A stretch of DNA of 64,000 bases from Hemerocallis citrina (Eukaryota; Streptophyta; Magnoliopsida; Asparagales; Asphodelaceae): contig CM030362.1 of assembly GCA_017893485.1 (NCBI GenBank), positions 187,443,502 through 187,507,501 on the forward strand, read 5' to 3'. The translations under genes were made by a program, and so were the position numbers. Under the pieces are notes generated by a model, which had not been told where the DNA came from, searched no databases, and saw only the letters and a list, made by a program, of their open reading frames with translations. Of this stretch, positions 1 to 8,672 are shown one piece after another. Every line of letters begins with the position of its first letter. The stretch's first letter is position 1.

Positions 1-703
1 CTCCCCAAACTGTTCTGAAGATCTCCCAGAATTGAGATCTAAATCTTGTATCCCTGTCGGATACAATACTGACTGGAACCTCATGAAGTTTGACAATCTC
101 TTGCATGTACTTCTCAGCAAGGCTCTCAGTAGACTGACCGACCCGAAAAGGAATGAAGTGAGCACTCTTCGTCAAATGGTCGACAATCACCCAAACAACA
201 TTGTGATCCTTAGGACTCCTCGACAAAGCGGTCACAAAATCCATAGTGATATGCTCCCACTTCCACTCTGGAATAGGAAGCGATTGAAGAAGTCAAGCGG
301 TTCTCTGATGCTCTGCCTTAACCTGCTGGTAGATCAAACACTGAGCAACAAACCGAGCAACAGCCCGATTCATACCATGCCACCAGAAATGAAGCTTCAA
401 ATCCTGATACTTCTTAGTACTGCCAGGATGGATTGAATACGAAGACTGATGAGCTTCTTCAAGCAACCTCTGACGAAATTCACCCTTAGGGACACACAAC
501 CGGGAACCAAAACGAAGCGAACCATCGGCATGAATAACCATGCCCGTCCTGAACCCAGACTCAACCTCAGCTCGAAAACTCTGCAACTGCTCATCACTAT
601 CCTGCGCCTCTTTAATCTGCTCAACAAGAGACGACTGCAGCTGGAGCGCAAGACAACTCTGACTAGAACTCGGCAAAAAAACCTCCAAATCCAACATCCT
701 CAT
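1..703 (-). pseudogene. integrase: zinc-binding domain and start of catalytic core (partial)
   Basis: Integrase inserts retroelement cDNA into the host genome. The minus-strand translation of 293-703 shows the H2C2 zinc-binding region, with HQSSYSIHPGSTKKY followed by FWWHGMNRAVARFV. The final CxxC pair reads CLIY, so the second cysteine is replaced by tyrosine. An in-frame TGA at 293-295 is followed in the same frame by PIPEWKWEHITMDF, which contains the first catalytic aspartate, and then by VSDRDTRF with the second. The glutamate and C-terminus lie beyond position 1. A one-base frame change near 705-715 separates this part from the RNase H frame. It is a decayed part of the element A polyprotein; the family assignment is secure. 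Confidence 0.9.
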
Positions 704-716
704 CTGCTCAATGAGA

Positions 717-2132
717 TCAACTCTGCTGAGTAAGAAATATAACTACCGGTCTCCTACTCAAAGCATCAGGCACCAAGTTTACTTTACCAGGATGGTATTG
801 CAAACTGATGTCATAATTGGCCATAAGCTCCAACCAACGCCTTTGCCTCATGTTTAACTTCTTCTGGATGAAAATGTACTTGAGACTTTTGTGGTCTGTA
901 AAGATCTCCACTCGGTCTCCAAGTAAATAATGTCTCCACAGCTTCAGAGCAAAGATCACTACCGCTAACTCCAAGTCATGAGTAGGATAGTTCTTCCCAT
1001 GCGGCCTCACCTGCCTCGATGCATTCGCAACGACACGGCCCTTCTACATAAGAACTGCTCTAAGACCCTTACCAGAAGCATCACAATGAATTACAAATCC
1101 GCATGAACCATCTGGAATAGTCAATACAGGCACTGACGTCAATCTGTTCTTCAACTCAATAAAAGCCTCATTGCACTCATCAAACCAACAAAACTTCTGA
1201 TCCTTTCCTGACAGTTTAGTTAACGGCCCTGCAATCTTCAAAAAATCCTAGACGAATTTTCGATAATAGCCAGCAAGACCAAAAAAACTCGGCACTTCGG
1301 AAATTGACTTAGGAATAGGCCAATCTTTCACAGCATCAACCTTAGAAGGTTCCACAGAACCACCATCGCCAAAAATAATGTGCCCCAAGAAAGAAATCCT
1401 GCCGAACCAAAATTCGTACTTGCTAAGTTTTCCATAAAGCTGATTCTCTCTCAAAGTCTACAGAACTACTCTAAGATGCTCAACATGATCTTCCCGATTC
1501 CGAGAATATACCAGAATGTCATCAATGAAGACCACCACAAATCTATCCAAGAACTGAGAGAAAATCTGGTTCATAAGACTCATGAATACAGCTGGCGCAT
1601 TAGTGATCCCGAACGGCAACACAAGATACTCATAGTACCCGTATCTAGTCCTAAATGCAGTCTTCTGTATATCTGCAGCCTTCACCTTGACTTGGTGATA
1701 CCCAGAACGACGATCTAACTTCGAGAAAACAGCAGCCCCATTCAACTGGTCGAACAAATCATCGATCATAGGCAAAGGATACCGGTTCTTCACAGTGACA
1801 CTGTTCAGTTCTCGATAATCCACACACAGTCGACGACTACCATGCTTCTTGTTGACAAAAAGGACTGGAGCACCCCAAGACGAAACATTAGGTCTGATGA
1901 AACCCAAATCAAGAAACTCCTGAAGCTGCACCTTTAGCTCTGCTAGCTTTACCGGTGCCATCCTGAAGGGACTCTTCGATATCGGTGCCGTACCAGGCTG
2001 AACATCAATACTGAACTCCACATCCCTATCAGGGGCTAAGCCAGGCAACTCATCTGAAAAAATATCCAAGAAATTCCGAACTACTAGAGGTGCAGCCTCA
2101 CAGCCTAAGTGCAATTCCTTCGCACAATCCAC
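717..2132 (-). pseudogene. reverse transcriptase and RNase H of element A
   Basis: This section of the polyprotein copies element RNA to DNA and degrades the RNA strand. Minus-strand frame 2132 to 717 is continuous apart from in-frame stops. The RT palm motifs are visible: [17 protein letters not shown] and the catalytic [11 protein letters not shown], then GRISFLGHII and the thumb-like GYYRKFV. RNase H follows with [34 protein letters not shown] and [11 protein letters not shown]. In-frame stops lie at 1458-1460 (TAG before TLRENQLYGKLSKYEFW), 1248-1250 (TAG) and 1044-1046 (TAG). At least two sit where related elements usually have glutamine, so they look like CAG to TAG changes. No catalytic residue is obviously lost, but the copy cannot make full-length Pol. 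Confidence 0.93.
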
Positions 2133-2195
2133 CTGTAAAACTGCAGTTCTTGCTCGGCCAAGGGAAGACTCCCCGGCATGGAACTCGAATTCTGC

Positions 2196-2527
2196 TTAAT
2201 TTAGAATTCTGAAAACAACTTTCTTGGCACGGCAATCAATAATGGCATGGGCTTCACCCAACCAATGCATACCGAGAATGACATCGAATCCTGAATTCCC
2301 AATTGTAATTAGGTTGGCTTTGAAATTTGCGTCCCTAATAACAACGGAACATTGCCTACACTCACGTGAACAAATGACAACACCACCACCTGTCAAAATG
2401 TTTCAAGTCTCTGACATGTTGCTACACTCCAACTGATGGCGAGCGAAAAAACGAGAGGAGACAAAAGAATGGGTTGCCCCAGAATAAAAAAGAACTTGGG
2501 CAGGAAAAGAGCAAACAAGGATGATAC
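2196..2527 (-). pseudogene. retropepsin-like protease of element A, catalytic Asp replaced
   Basis: The protease would cut the Gag-Pol polyprotein. The frame opens after a candidate intron ending at 2528 and reads QVLFYSGATHSFVSSRFF. The active-site triad of this family is normally DSG or DTG, but here the codon at 2484-2486 is TAT, giving YSG, so the catalytic aspartate is gone. The downstream conserved block GFDVILGMHWLGEAHAIIDC is present, with GMHWL where GMDWL is usual. An in-frame TGA lies at 2403-2405, and a TAA follows at about 2193-2195 before the RT part. The frame is the same as that of RT, so protease and RT were once one reading frame. Confidence 0.9.
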
Positions 2528-2679
2528 CTAAAAGGAATCAAAAGACATGGAGAAAGAATAGACAATCAGAGGTGAGGAAAAAATAACAATGTAGAAAGAT
2601 AACATAAAGAAGCAAAGCAAGACCAAAGGAAAGAAAACAAAAGAGAAACAAAACAACAAAGCAACAAAACAAAATATAC
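2528..2679 (-). other. candidate intron 2 of element A (gag-protease junction, 152 bp)
   Basis: On the minus strand the donor is GTGGCAG|GTATATTTTG and the acceptor is CCTTTTAG|GTATCATCC. The segment is pyrimidine-rich. Joining at these sites keeps the frame (phase 1) and links VVAG to IILVCSFPAQVLF, the usual sequence just before the retropepsin active site. Unspliced, the frame runs into non-conserved hydrophobic sequence and stops. Whether it is spliced in cells is inferred. Confidence 0.7.
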
Positions 2680-3894
2680 CTGCCACAACTCCTTTAGCTG
2701 TCTCAGATCTACAGCAGTCAAGTTCAAAGCCTGACCACTCCTCGGAACAGCGGTCCTCTGACCGACAATCGGCATTGAGGAGGAAGCAAAGGCCTAACTG
2801 GACCACGAGCTGGGCCTGCTTGCTGAACAGGACCCCTGGCTGGAAGAGCCACTTGCTGCTGCTGTGGACAATCGCATACAGAATGATCAGCGGTGCCACA
2901 CCTAAAGCACCGGCGGTTGATGCACCAACAATTCTTACGCTCATGCCCAGACATCTGACAGAAGTTCTCTTGGTTGAAGGTTCAGCAGGCTACGAAGTCG
3001 TAAAAGCCACCCTTCTGGAACCCAACAGAAGGATACGGAGCTGCCCTAACCTGATGGGTTGAGACAGGCCTCCGAACAGGACCACCAGAAGGCCTAGCAG
3101 CAGAATGCGGAAGAGTCCGCGGAGAAGGAACCAAACCACAACGAGCTTGCTCCTGAGCTCGAGCTGCCTCAAGAGCTTCAGTATAAGTACGCAAGCGAAG
3201 AGAGACAAGGTGCCTCTTGATATCCTGCTCAAGCCCATTTTTGAATCTACGAGCCCTATCCTCTTTGGTTGCCACAAGAACAGCAGCGAAGTGGCTAATT
3301 CTAGTAAACTCAGCTGCGTACTCATCCACTAACCTGAAACCCTGTTACAAGAAGTCCATGTTACAACATTGTTTGAACAATTATGTAACAAAATTCAAGA
3401 TAGAATAATGACTTAACCTGTTTTAGGGCCAGGAATTACTGTTTCATCTCAACTCGAGTACTTCTGGGGAAGAACTTCTCCAAGAATCTCCGAGTGAAAG
3501 TAGCCCAAGCAATAGGCCTCTCAAGACGCTCGGACTCGGCCATCCACCAAATATGAGCCAAATCCATCAGCTGGATGGAAACCACGTCCACCCAATCAGC
3601 TTCGGCAACATGTGCCGCTAAGAGCAAGCGCTCGGTCCGGATCAACCACAGTTCATCCTCCAAAGGCATCTCAGTGCCGAAAAAGCGATTGGGATGCAGC
3701 CTCATAAAATCTGTGACTGTTCCTAGACGAGGCGGAAGATTTGCCTGCACAGGCACAACAGGAGGCAGAACCCGGGCGGCTTCAATAGCAGCCATCACAA
3801 GATCACTGTGGTTTTGCGGCTGATTAACCAGCCGCTCAAGCACAATAGTGACAGCCTCAAGCGGATCAGGCTGAGAAGAATTCCCACAAGCCAT
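2680..3894 (-). pseudogene. gag of element A (two exons, broken)
   Basis: Gag packages the element RNA. The likely start is ATG at 3892-3894 (MACGNSSQPDPL), two bases after a good splice acceptor; an upstream ATG at 3951 falls in leader sequence. Exon 1 (3894-3418) encodes the capsid part with AHIWWMAESERLERPIAWATF and FLEKFFPRSTR, and has a TAA at 3436-3438 followed in frame by FLALKQ. After a 76-bp candidate intron, exon 2 continues GFRLVDEYAAEFTRISHFA and ARRFKNGLEQDIKRHL. There is a TGA at 2982-2984, then a CCHC zinc knuckle, CFRCGTADHSVCDC. A partial second knuckle (CQMSGHERKNC) lacks one cysteine. One frameshift between about 2780 and 2690 separates the knuckle from the protease-joining frame. 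It resembles Tekay/Del Gag. Confidence 0.88.
3342..3417 (-). other. candidate intron 1 inside gag of element A (76 bp)
   Basis: The minus-strand donor is AAACAG|GTTAAGTC and the acceptor is CTTGTAACAG|GGTTTCAGG. The interior is AT-rich, with poor coding potential. Removing it joins FLALKQ to GFRLVDEYAAEF in phase 0, which restores the usual uninterrupted Gag block. Length and borders fit a plant intron. Splicing is inferred. Confidence 0.72.
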
Positions 3895-3895
3895 A

Positions 3896-3920
3896 GCTGC
3901 ACAAAAATCAAAACAATAAG
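3896..3920 (-). promoter_or_regulatory. candidate 3' splice site just before gag ATG
   Basis: On the minus strand, TTTTGATTTTTGTGCAG precedes CTATGG. The AG occupies 3898-3897 and the gag ATG begins two bases into the next exon at 3894. The polypyrimidine run and the tight spacing suggest that a leader intron ends here, with its donor in the LTR at 19142. Confidence 0.6.
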
Positions 3921-4045
3921 CATCCAGAATCAGATTTGATATTAATTTCATTCATGTATGCATGGTTGGTGAAATGTTGAGCCGGTCCCAATTCGAGCCA
4001 AGCTTATCTAATATATTAGGCAACTAATACATTAGCCAAACCTGG

Positions 4046-4057
4046 GCTCTGATACCA
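4046..4057 (-). promoter_or_regulatory. primer binding site (initiator tRNA-Met)
   Basis: The minus strand reads TGGTATCAGAGC, complementary to the 3' end of plant initiator tRNA-Met, ten bases from the LTR border at 4068. Confidence 0.92.
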
Positions 4058-4067
4058 CTAAAAACCC

Positions 4068-4553
4068 TGTCACACCCCGCTTCCCAAAAGAGAATACGGA
4101 ATACGGATACGCGGCAAAAGCCCAGCGAATGATTTTTATCATCCATAAGCTGTTCAGGAATCCTTACAACATCTCACAAAATAATCAGAGTCGAAAGCAA
4201 GAGAGTCAACCACATATGTATAACTAAATTTAATAAACCAACGGAATTTACTTGAAACAAATTATAATAATCTCAAATAAATCAGAATCTAGACAAGACA
4301 AATATCATGGGTCACATCGCCCAAATACAAATTAAATATCCAAGTACTCAAAATACATTATTCAAATCAACAATAATAATAATAGCAAAAAGATGTCCAG
4401 CACTAATATCTCATTTCTCTAATACCATCGGGCAAACGATCATCCTGATCTGCAATCAACAAATTGCAGGAGAAGAAAAAAGAAAACAAGTACCAGTCAA
4501 TGCAAGTTACGGGCTACTTATAATGTAGGATACAAGCACATGGGAAAACTAAC
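4068..4553 (-). repeat. 5' LTR of element A, segment 1 (U5 end)
   Basis: It begins TGTCACACCCCGCTTCCC in plus orientation, which is the 3' end of the LTR on the minus strand. It is homologous to the LTR ends at 26992, 44843, 49418, 50426 and 60326. A stem-loop lies at 4124-4151. It is interrupted at 4553 by the Tat element, whose TSD ctaac is 4549-4553. Confidence 0.9.
4124..4151 (-). other. conserved LTR stem-loop (copy A)
   Basis: AGC, then ATGAT, a short T-rich loop, ATCAT and AAGCT form nested complementary arms. The same fold with different loops recurs at 27045-27085, 44898-44925, 49474-49501, 50478-50506 and 60378-60409. Confidence 0.6.
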
Positions 4554-5345
4554 TGTGACAGTGTAAAAATGACCTGAGGCCCAACCAGGGCCCAATACAA
4601 TTCCTACTCAGAAAAGCAAAAATTACAACCTGGTTCGACTCCGGACCACTTCAGGGTCGGCGCCGAACCTCGTGTTTCCCCTCACAGTGCCGGCCTCCTC
4701 GGGCTGACGAGCCTCGGTACCCCCCGGAGTCCGATCCGGAGCAGTCCCTCAGGCCGTCCCCCCTCTCTGGCGGGGCAGAAGGATGACCTGGCGCAGCCTA
4801 GGCCCTCCGATTCTCCCAGAGGCACAGAGGACTCACGATGGGCCACGTCAGCTCCAAATACCGCCAAGGGTTTCGCCACGTCAGCCCTATACCACTCCTG
4901 GTATCACCACAACCGCCCTAAACCCCCTGGGCCTTCTGCCACGTCAGGCCCATGGGCTTTCGGATCCAAACCCGGCCCCCAAGCGGAACCAAACCCGGTT
5001 GGGATTCTCTATAAATACTAGACCCTCACCCACCTTTTGAAGGTAATCAATCTTTTGCCACTTAAATATACCTAGTTATTGCTACTCTCTCACAGAGACT
5101 GACTAGAGCGTCGGAGGGTCCGCCACCGGGACAAACCCCGGTGTTTCAGGACCGTTTGCAGGTACACAAGACCTCGGATCCGACCCCTCCGATCCGAGCC
5201 CAACCTTCAACGTCTTTCCGAGCTCATCGTAGGCCCCAGAAGGTCAACCGAAGGTCGGCAGACGAGCGGCAATCTCCTTCAATACAAATTGAGTTCGAAC
5301 TCACACCTGGTGCTTCCACACGTGCCTCAGAAATAAACAGCATCA
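4554..5345 (+). repeat. 5' LTR of young Tat element (792 bp)
   Basis: It has TG...CA ends and a TATA box at 5010-5017 (TATAAATA), with transcription expected to begin about 30 bp later. It is directly followed by the PBS at about 5349. It matches the 3' LTR at an offset of 8538 bp, with one difference at 4814. Confidence 0.97.
5010..5017 (+). promoter_or_regulatory. LTR TATA box of Tat element
   Basis: TATAAATA follows a GC-rich U3. The copy in the 3' LTR is at 13548-13555. Confidence 0.8.
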
Positions 5346-5348
5346 GGT

Positions 5349-5366
5349 TGGCGCCGTCTGTGGGAA
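5349..5366 (+). promoter_or_regulatory. primer binding site of Tat element
   Basis: TGGCGCCGTCTGTGGGAA starts three bases after the LTR. This type of PBS is common in Tat/Ogre-type elements; I do not assign the tRNA with confidence. Confidence 0.75.
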
Positions 5367-5426
5367 CAGCTGCTCCAGAAGCCGATCCGACCCAGACCCT
5401 CAAAGGCCATCGACAGCCGAATCCTC

Positions 5427-7118
5427 ATGGCCTCCAAAGGCAAGGGGGCTGCTTCCTCCGTCAACCAACGGGACTCGCCCCCACCCACCAATAAAGCCAG
5501 GCCACGCCCGTCGAAACACAAGGCTCCCTCTCGGGAGTCCCAAGGGAGCGTCGGCCGGCCAGCCCAGCCCGACCTCCGGGGAATAATCCTCAACCGCAAG
5601 ATTACCCGCAGCAGGGGAAGGGCCGCTTCCAACCCGGTCCCGAACCACCCGAGGCCACCGCCCGAGGCACGCAGACCCGCGCTCAGCCAAGTCAGAAGAC
5701 AACCCTCGGACCGACCAAACCGGGCCGAAGGAGCCCCCGTCACTCATAAGGAATTCCAAGACTTCCGAAGAGAAATGCTGGGAGCCCTCCGACGGGCCCC
5801 CAAGGAAGAAACCCTCCATTCCCAAACGGGGTCGGACGCCGAAGCCAGCGCATCCCGCCCTTCAACGATCCAACCAGAAGACGACGACGTACTCCTAAGG
5901 CGCCTGCAAGAAATGGAGGACCGCCTCGATCACATAGGGGACGACGGCCAAAGAGCGCCTCAGGGGTACAGGCCTGTCCGTCCTCCCTTCTCCGCCCCCA
6001 TCCTCCAAGCAGAAATACCCCGGAATTTCCGACCCCCTCAATTCGAGACCTACGATGGCGAAGGGGATCCTGCTGATCACATGGAAGGTTTCAAAACCCT
6101 CATGATGATTCACAGCGCCTCGGATCCCCTGCTCTGCCGAGCCTTCCCGGCCACCCTTCGGGGTCCTGCTCTCGAGTGGTTCTCGAAACTCGCCCCCGGC
6201 TCCATTTACTCCTTCGACCAACTCGAGGGGAGTTTTCTTGCCCATTTTGTCACTAGCCGGAAGACCGAAAGGACCAGCGCCTCATTACTCGGGCTCAAAC
6301 AGATAGAGGGGGAATCACTCAGGGTGTTCGTCCGAAGATTTACCGCAGAGGCAAGGTCGGTCTCCTCCCTCGACCCAGGCGTCGCTTCAGCGGCATTCCG
6401 ACACAACGTCCGCCCCGGACAGCTGAAGGCTTCTCTGGCCAAGAGACCCCCCGTCGACTTTCCCGACCTCCTTAATAGGGTCGAGAAATACATTAGGGCA
6501 GAAGAGGCCCTAAATCCCGAAGATGCCAGGGATCCCACCGGGAAAGGAAAGCGGAAGACCGAGGAAGTCGAACCACCAAAGAAAGCTCCAAGGGACCCGG
6601 GGGCCATGAAGAAGGTCCCGCCAGTCCCCCGCTTCGAGAGGTACACCCCCCTGACGCATAACATATCCGCCATCCTCTTGGAAATCGAAGACAAGGGCAT
6701 TGTCCGACTACCCCCCCGATCTAATAACAATAAGAATCGAGACCAGCGCTTTTACTGCCGCTTCCACAGAGATCACGGGCATGAGACCGACCAATGCCGA
6801 GCCCTGAAAGACGAAATTGAAGAGCTCATTTCCAGAGGGTACCTCCGAGAATTTACCCGAGAAGGCCCACGGGATCGGCGAGACGCTAGGAACCGGAGGC
6901 AATCGACTCCGAACCCTCCTCCAAACCAGACCCAGAGTCGGGACCCCGATTCCGAGGGAGCCGCAGATATCCCTTTTATCTTGCACTGCGTCCACGGAGG
7001 GCCGACGGGAGGTGAATCAAAAACTTCCAGAAAAGCCTTCATCCGAGAACGCTGTCAGAGACAACCCCTCGCCCAAACTACAATCAAGGCCGGTCTCCTT
7101 CTCAGGGGAAGACCTTGA
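5427..7118 (+). CDS. Gag of young Tat element (563 codons)
   Basis: This is the structural protein that packages element RNA. The open frame starts at the first long-frame ATG after the PBS. The N-terminal 90 residues are basic, Pro/Ser/Arg-rich and probably disordered. A Retrotrans_gag-like capsid domain follows at about residues 190-330: YDGEGDPADHMEGFKT, ALEWFSKLAPGSIYSFDQL, FVTSRKTERTSASLLGLKQ and ESLRVFVRRFTAEARSV. A zinc-binding segment YCRFHRDHGHETDQC with C/H spacing is at about residues 443-457, and then ALKDEIEELISRGYLREF, a typical Tat motif. The C-terminus is basic. The frame ends at 7118 while the protease continues in the +1 frame, overlapping the end of gag. It is open throughout, unlike the gag of element A. 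Confidence 0.9.
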   Translation: MASKGKGAASSVNQRDSPPPTNKARPRPSKHKAPSRESQGSVGRPAQPDLRGIILNRKITRSRGRAASNPVPNHPRPPPEARRPALSQVRRQPSDRPNRAEGAPVTHKEFQDFRREMLGALRRAPKEETLHSQTGSDAEASASRPSTIQPEDDDVLLRRLQEMEDRLDHIGDDGQRAPQGYRPVRPPFSAPILQAEIPRNFRPPQFETYDGEGDPADHMEGFKTLMMIHSASDPLLCRAFPATLRGPALEWFSKLAPGSIYSFDQLEGSFLAHFVTSRKTERTSASLLGLKQIEGESLRVFVRRFTAEARSVSSLDPGVASAAFRHNVRPGQLKASLAKRPPVDFPDLLNRVEKYIRAEEALNPEDARDPTGKGKRKTEEVEPPKKAPRDPGAMKKVPPVPRFERYTPLTHNISAILLEIEDKGIVRLPPRSNNNKNRDQRFYCRFHRDHGHETDQCRALKDEIEELISRGYLREFTREGPRDRRDARNRRQSTPNPPPNQTQSRDPDSEGAADIPFILHCVHGGPTGGESKTSRKAFIRERCQRQPLAQTTIKAGLLLRGRP

Positions 7119-7602
7119 AGGAGTTCGCCTGCCCCACTGCAATGCCCTCGTCATTAACCTTCACATGGCTAATTGGGAGGTCCGCAGGATCCTCGTCGAC
7201 AACGGTAGCTCGGTGAATATTCTCTTCCTCGAAGCCTTCGAAGATCTCAGGTTACCCCGAGGCAAACTCAAGCCAGCCGGGTACACCCTACACGGGTTCT
7301 CAGGCGTCCCTGTCGTGATAGAAGGAATTGTTACCCTCGATGTTACCGCCGGATCGACTCCTATCAAGAGGACCGAATCCATGGACTTCATGGTGGTCAA
7401 CGTCAAGACAGCCTACAACGCCATACTTGGCCGGCCTGGACTATGCTCCCCACAAGCAGTGCCTTCGGCTTACCATCTGAAACTCAAGTTCCCCACCCCT
7501 CAAGGAGTCGGCATCGTCCGAGGCAGCCAAGAAGCGGCGCGATCATGCTACATGACCACCGTCGGGGGAGGTGTGTTCCCCCTCGACGCCGAACGAGCAT
7601 AG
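7045..7602 (+). CDS. retropepsin-like protease of Tat element, +1 frame relative to gag
   Basis: This aspartic protease would process Gag. Its open frame extends from 6817, but conserved sequence starts around 7095 with VSFSGEDLEGVRLPHCNALV. The active-site block is RRILVDNGSSVNILFLEAF (catalytic Asp, with DNG in place of DTG, usual for Tat proteases). The flap-like LHGFSGVPVVIEGIVTLDV and the second conserved block DFMVVNVKTAYNAILGRPGL follow. It ends at a stop at 7600-7602 with no RT behind it. A shift of frame is needed to pass from gag, either programmed or due to an indel near 7040-7090; I cannot tell which. A decayed homologue is at 39940-40190. Confidence 0.87.
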   Translation, partial: ENAVRDNPSPKLQSRPVSFSGEDLEGVRLPHCNALVINLHMANWEVRRILVDNGSSVNILFLEAFEDLRLPRGKLKPAGYTLHGFSGVPVVIEGIVTLDVTAGSTPIKRTESMDFMVVNVKTAYNAILGRPGLCSPQAVPSAYHLKLKFPTPQGVGIVRGSQEAARSCYMTTVGGGVFPLDAERA

Positions 7603-8104
7603 GTTATGACCCGGCTAAATGTAAATCTGCTTTTTGTGTAAACCCTCATTTGTAAAAGGCGGCCTTAGCGGCCCTCCCTACCTTATGCTAAAAATATCCC
7701 TTTTTGTCCGAACCCAAATGTCTCGATAATTTCAATACGAGTCCGAACCAAAAGTCCTTCCTAAAGCCCCTCTTCGATCCCTTGCGGAACGATGGAGCCA
7801 GACCTTACCTCCGACATTGCGTACTACACTACTGGCCGGAGCGAGGAAGGAAAAGGATTCTCCTTTCATACCCCTTTACTCTCGTTCCAAAGAGGAGAAA
7901 TAAAACGAAAGAAAAACAAGGACCGATACAAGACCGCTCCACTCATCTCAAATCAGGAAGATCAGGGCCCCTCGGGCCCAACGAGGCACGGAGAGTATTT
8001 CGGCCAAGCAACAAGGGGCCCCTCCCCTCGTTATGGTGCTCCTTAGCCTCTGCCACATTCGACCCTCCAGCCACAGAGCTCAGGGCGTCATCCGGTCGCG
8101 CCCA
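7603..8104. other. non-coding spacer of Tat element where pol would be
   Basis: There is no conserved coding sequence on either strand. It contains the short palindromic GGCCTTAGCGGCC near 7662-7674. RT, RNase H and integrase, which would normally follow protease, are absent. Confidence 0.6.
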
Positions 8105-8497
8105 CTACAACAGCAGCAGCGCAGAAGGAACCCCCTCCGCCTGTCGACCCACGGAGGAAGAGAACGAGGCCCCCGACATCGCCTTGTAACAAGGCATCCC
8201 CATCTCCTTCTCCGCAAAGACGTCGCGGGGTAACCCCCCAGGAGAGGACCTCGGCACCAAAGTACTAAGCCCGGCCTGTCTAAGGTCCGCGCCGCCGAGC
8301 TCCCGATCCCACACCGCTCTTCTCAACCGGCGCGCCTCCGCGCTTAAGACGGCGAACTTGTTCCGATAAAAGTTACAAGCCTCATCAGTGTTCCGAGCCC
8401 CCCTTCGATGACGAGCCAGTGCGGCCTCCAGGACCTTAACCTTACCCCGGAGCCACGCCACATGGAAACTATGGGAGACCCACCACGGGAAGGGAAA
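8105..8497 (-). CDS. possible fourth exon or remnant coding segment of the antisense gene
   Basis: The minus-strand frame reads VAWLRGKVKVLEAALARHRRG and FYRNKFAVLSAEARRLRRAVW, helical and coiled-coil-like, ending at 8105. If the weak donor GAT|GTATAG at 8679/8678 were used with the acceptor TTGCAG at 8499-8498, this segment would join the antisense gene in frame (phase 0 to phase 0) and bypass its stop at 8673. Alternatively the stop is the natural end and this is leftover sequence. Coding is plausible, not certain. Confidence 0.4.
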   Translation of the reverse strand, partial: FPFPWWVSHSFHVAWLRGKVKVLEAALARHRRGARNTDEACNFYRNKFAVLSAEARRLRRAVWDRELGGADLRQAGLSTLVPRSSPGGLPRDVFAEKEMGMPCYKAMSGASFSSSVGRQAEGVPSALLLL

Positions 8498-8672
8498 CTG
8501 CAACCTACGAAGTGAGCCAACCCGAAGCACCTTAGCGGGGAAATCCGGAAACGACTGGCATCAAAACCCATGGCAGGTCCGAATTACTTTTATATATAAG
8601 CACAAAAAGGCGGGGGCCAGTCCGCGGGAGGCAAATACAATCGAAAGGAGGAAAGAAGAAAGAAAAGCAAAA

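Noticed and set aside
5141..5494. 117-codon frame overlapping the LTR end and gag start
   Set aside because: It crosses the PBS and is in a different frame from gag; the truncated copy in the 3' LTR shows that it is LTR sequence.
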